Source: Orrella marina (lineage in GTDB: Bacteria; Pseudomonadota; Gammaproteobacteria; Burkholderiales; Burkholderiaceae_B). Taken from it: DNA of 64,000 nt. Positions 62,128 through 64,000 of the stretch are shown in pieces (position 1 is the stretch's first letter; each line of letters begins with the position of its first letter). Below the pieces are notes generated by a model. That model did no database searches, was not told where the DNA came from, and saw only the letters and a program-made list of their open reading frames with translations. The stretch is from positions 3,100,001-3,164,000 of the forward strand of contig NZ_CP028901.1 in NCBI RefSeq assembly GCF_003058465.1, read 5' to 3'. Both the position numbers and the translations under genes were made by a program.

Positions 62128-63465
62128 TCAGGCTACGCGAGCGAGAAAATCACGAAGCACGCTAACAAGGCCCTGCAGCGCTATATCGTTTCTGTCCATC
62201 AAATATTCGAAAATCTCCTTCTGTGTCGCTACTTTCTTTTCCTGAAGATAATTATGGAAATCCTTGGGACCAGTAAAGCTACCTCTGCTCGTCACAAACG
62301 GAAATTGATTATCTACTTGGCTTTCTGCATAGATAGCCTTTTCAACGCTTTCGAGAGGGATCGTATATACCCCAGAGTGTTCAACAAATTTCTCATTTTT
62401 TTGGTCACCATCAAGGATTGCCATCACGTTGCCAGGTGAAGACAGAAATTGTTCCCTCTCATTGTGCTTCATCAGATTAATCACTTGGGTTCCTCCACCG
62501 ATGAAGATGATCTTGTAGCGAAAGAATATCTGAGGACAGTACTTTTGTATGATGGCTTCAATGAAACCAAGAAGAACTTCATCTTCTGTTAAGATATACT
62601 TATCCCATCCCGAGAATCCGAAAAGGCGCGCTTTGGCGTAGCTATAAGATTTTGGACTAATAGAAATCTGTCCTTGGCTTTCGTCAATATAAAAAAGTTC
62701 TCTCGCCTCAAGCTGTCGCATTAGGGCAAGCGAGTGGGTTGTAAATAGAATCTTGCGCTCATACCTGGCGCAGAAATCGCGTAGCCACGCAGTCAAGTTA
62801 GCCTGCGCTGCCGCATCGAGAGAAAGGTCAATCTCATCAATCACGATGAGTTGAGCTGACCCCTTGATAGTCCGATACAAGTTTATAAGAAAATACTCCC
62901 CAGAGCTCAGGTAGTCTTCACGGATGTAGGTGTGATCGTCCTTGACGATCGCGTAGTAACTCTTACCTTTGACGGTCACCTCTACCATGCTCGAGTAGCG
63001 TATCGAACCATATATTGCGGTGAGAAAGGCAATAAGCTCATCCGGGCGGCCATGACTGCCGAGTGCAATCGCCTTACGGATATCTAAGTCCGCCTCGCTA
63101 GCACTTTTGAAGTAATTGAAGCGATTGCCGTGGGGCATCGGCAGCTCGGCTGAAATGAGGCCGCGCAGCTCGAACGGAATTACCTCCCTGCAGTTCAGTG
63201 ATCGAATCTTCTCGTCATACGAAAACACTAACTTGGTTCCGTCTACGATGTAGGTGATTCGACTATTGAATGAGAACGCATAGGGTGTTGCTGTCTTAAT
63301 AAAAGTATCGGCGCTCGAGAGGTTGCGCAACGCACGAACCAAAGTAGTTTTACCGGTTCCGTTTCGTCCTACCAAACAAATCAGTCCGGGAGCAGAGAGA
63401 TCCAGTTCTAGCGTAAGGCTCATAACGTGCTGGATGAACTCGAGGTGGACTCGAAGACTGTTCAT
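62128..63465 (-). CDS. OLD-type ATPase-TOPRIM effector of a retron-like system
   Basis: A 445-residue protein with ABC-type ATPase motifs: Walker A VGRNGTGKTTLVRAL near residue 33, signature YLSSGEYFLINLY, Walker B LIVIDEIDLSLD, and TTHS. The C-terminal part is a TOPRIM domain: LTEDEVL near 294, IIFIGGGTQVINLM and AILDGDQK near 351 (the Glu, Gly and DxD pattern). This is the layout of OLD nucleases and of the effector of retron Eco8. Its ATG overlaps the reverse transcriptase stop by four bases (ATGA). Confidence 0.82.
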   Translation of the reverse strand: MNSLRVHLEFIQHVMSLTLELDLSAPGLICLVGRNGTGKTTLVRALRNLSSADTFIKTATPYAFSFNSRITYIVDGTKLVFSYDEKIRSLNCREVIPFELRGLISAELPMPHGNRFNYFKSASEADLDIRKAIALGSHGRPDELIAFLTAIYGSIRYSSMVEVTVKGKSYYAIVKDDHTYIREDYLSSGEYFLINLYRTIKGSAQLIVIDEIDLSLDAAAQANLTAWLRDFCARYERKILFTTHSLALMRQLEARELFYIDESQGQISISPKSYSYAKARLFGFSGWDKYILTEDEVLLGFIEAIIQKYCPQIFFRYKIIFIGGGTQVINLMKHNEREQFLSSPGNVMAILDGDQKNEKFVEHSGVYTIPLESVEKAIYAESQVDNQFPFVTSRGSFTGPKDFHNYLQEKKVATQKEIFEYLMDRNDIALQGLVSVLRDFLARVA

Positions 63466-64000
63466 TGGGCGGATCTATGCAAGAAGCTATCAATGACTGT
63501 TGTCCCGAACTTGGCCCTAAGCTTTTCCAAGTAGCGAGGATCAGTTGCATATACGTAACTGATCAAGCCGCTTAGCCTTTGCAGCCCTTCCTCCATTCCC
63601 TCGCTTCGTTCTTCCTCGAAAATTTTCGCCAACCGCGATCGATCGCTTACATAGAAGTGAAGCCAAGACTCGACCCTGTTCCTAACGTCGCGATCAATAG
63701 CGATAGTGCCATTAGGCAAAATGACAAGGCCTAGCAGCTTCACTTTTCTTCCGATAGTCGTAAATTTGCTTTTGCTGGAATTGAGCGCGAACTCATCTCC
63801 CAACTCAGTTGAAAGACAACTTTTGATCACGTCACTAGCAGCTTCAATAGCCGAGCGATCATCTGCTGAAATAATGATGTCATCAGCATAGCGCGTGTAT
63901 ATCCATTGTCGCTCTCTACTTATAGACGCGAGTCGTTCGTCGAATCCGAGCAGGCAAGCGTTGCTTAGGATGGGGGATGTTGAGTAGCCAATTGGCAGTT
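63462..64000 (-). CDS. retron-like reverse transcriptase (5' end beyond window)
   Basis: Only the C-terminal 179 codons are visible. The polymerase motifs are clear: LPIGYSTSPILSNACLLGFD (motif 4) and YTRYADDIIIS (motif 5, with the catalytic YADD at 63879-63890), then FTTIGRKVKLLGLVILPNGT. In retron enzymes the last segment usually contains VTG; here it is LLG, so the protein is a divergent retron type or another defence-associated reverse transcriptase. The N-terminus and any msr-msd RNA would lie beyond 64000. Confidence 0.85.
   Translation of the reverse strand, partial: LPIGYSTSPILSNACLLGFDERLASISRERQWIYTRYADDIIISADDRSAIEAASDVIKSCLSTELGDEFALNSSKSKFTTIGRKVKLLGLVILPNGTIAIDRDVRNRVESWLHFYVSDRSRLAKIFEEERSEGMEEGLQRLSGLISYVYATDPRYLEKLRAKFGTTVIDSFLHRSAQ

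Overview
The window looks like the replication-origin neighbourhood of a betaproteobacterial chromosome, most likely Burkholderiales and closest in layout to Alcaligenaceae such as Bordetella. The signs are the order tRNA-Tyr, tRNA-Gly, tRNA-Thr, tuf, tRNA-Trp, secE, nusG, rplKAJL, rpoBC; the run rpmH, rnpA, yidD, yidC, mnmE; dnaN directly followed by gyrB with no recF; and parA-parB beside rsmG and mnmG. This placement rests on gene order and protein resemblance only.

Layout. 1-13.7 kb (minus strand): a transcription and translation supercluster, from three tRNAs and tuf through the ribosomal stalk genes to rpoB and an almost complete rpoC. 14.2-18.8 kb (minus): parB, parA, rsmG and mnmG, with two perfect parS palindromes inside rsmG and mnmG and a one-mismatch third site just upstream of mnmG. 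18.9-21.2 kb: an AbrB-type membrane protein and a PLP aminotransferase. 21.2-23.5 kb: a non-coding stretch with a 142 bp near-perfect direct repeat, each copy holding a perfect DnaA box, plus more DnaA-box-like sites and an AT-rich tract (my candidate oriC), then a decayed IS3-type transposase. 23.5-26.2 kb: a GAF-PAS-PAS-GGDEF-EAL protein. 26.4-30.3 kb (minus): mnmE, yidC, yidD, rnpA, rpmH. 30.5-35.5 kb (plus): dnaA, dnaN, gyrB, closed by a clear terminator.

From 35.7 kb to the end lies a dense genome-defence island. It holds a type I restriction-modification operon (hsdM, hsdS, a DUF4268 protein, hsdR, and a small Cys/His-rich protein); a GIY-YIG protein; an XRE regulator; a Tn7-like transposition module (TnsA, TnsB, TnsC, TniQ); a coupled Shedu nuclease and DUF3644 pair; an RloC-like anticodon nuclease; a proteasome-like Ntn hydrolase with Thr, Asp and Lys catalytic residues; two copies, one truncated, of a metallophosphoesterase; a HEPN-like protein; an unknown 187-residue protein; and a retron-like reverse transcriptase (cut by the window end) coupled to an OLD-type ATPase-TOPRIM effector.

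Two cross-cutting observations matter to a reader. First, gyrB, rnpA, hsdS and probably the intact phosphoesterase each appear to lack exactly one base, three of them in a run of G or C. gyrB and rnpA are essential, so base-level assembly errors are the simplest explanation and broken genes here should be read with care. Second, two hairpins of the same unusual design sit directly after the stop codons of two island genes in opposite orientation; they resemble integron attC sites with degenerate right-hand boxes.
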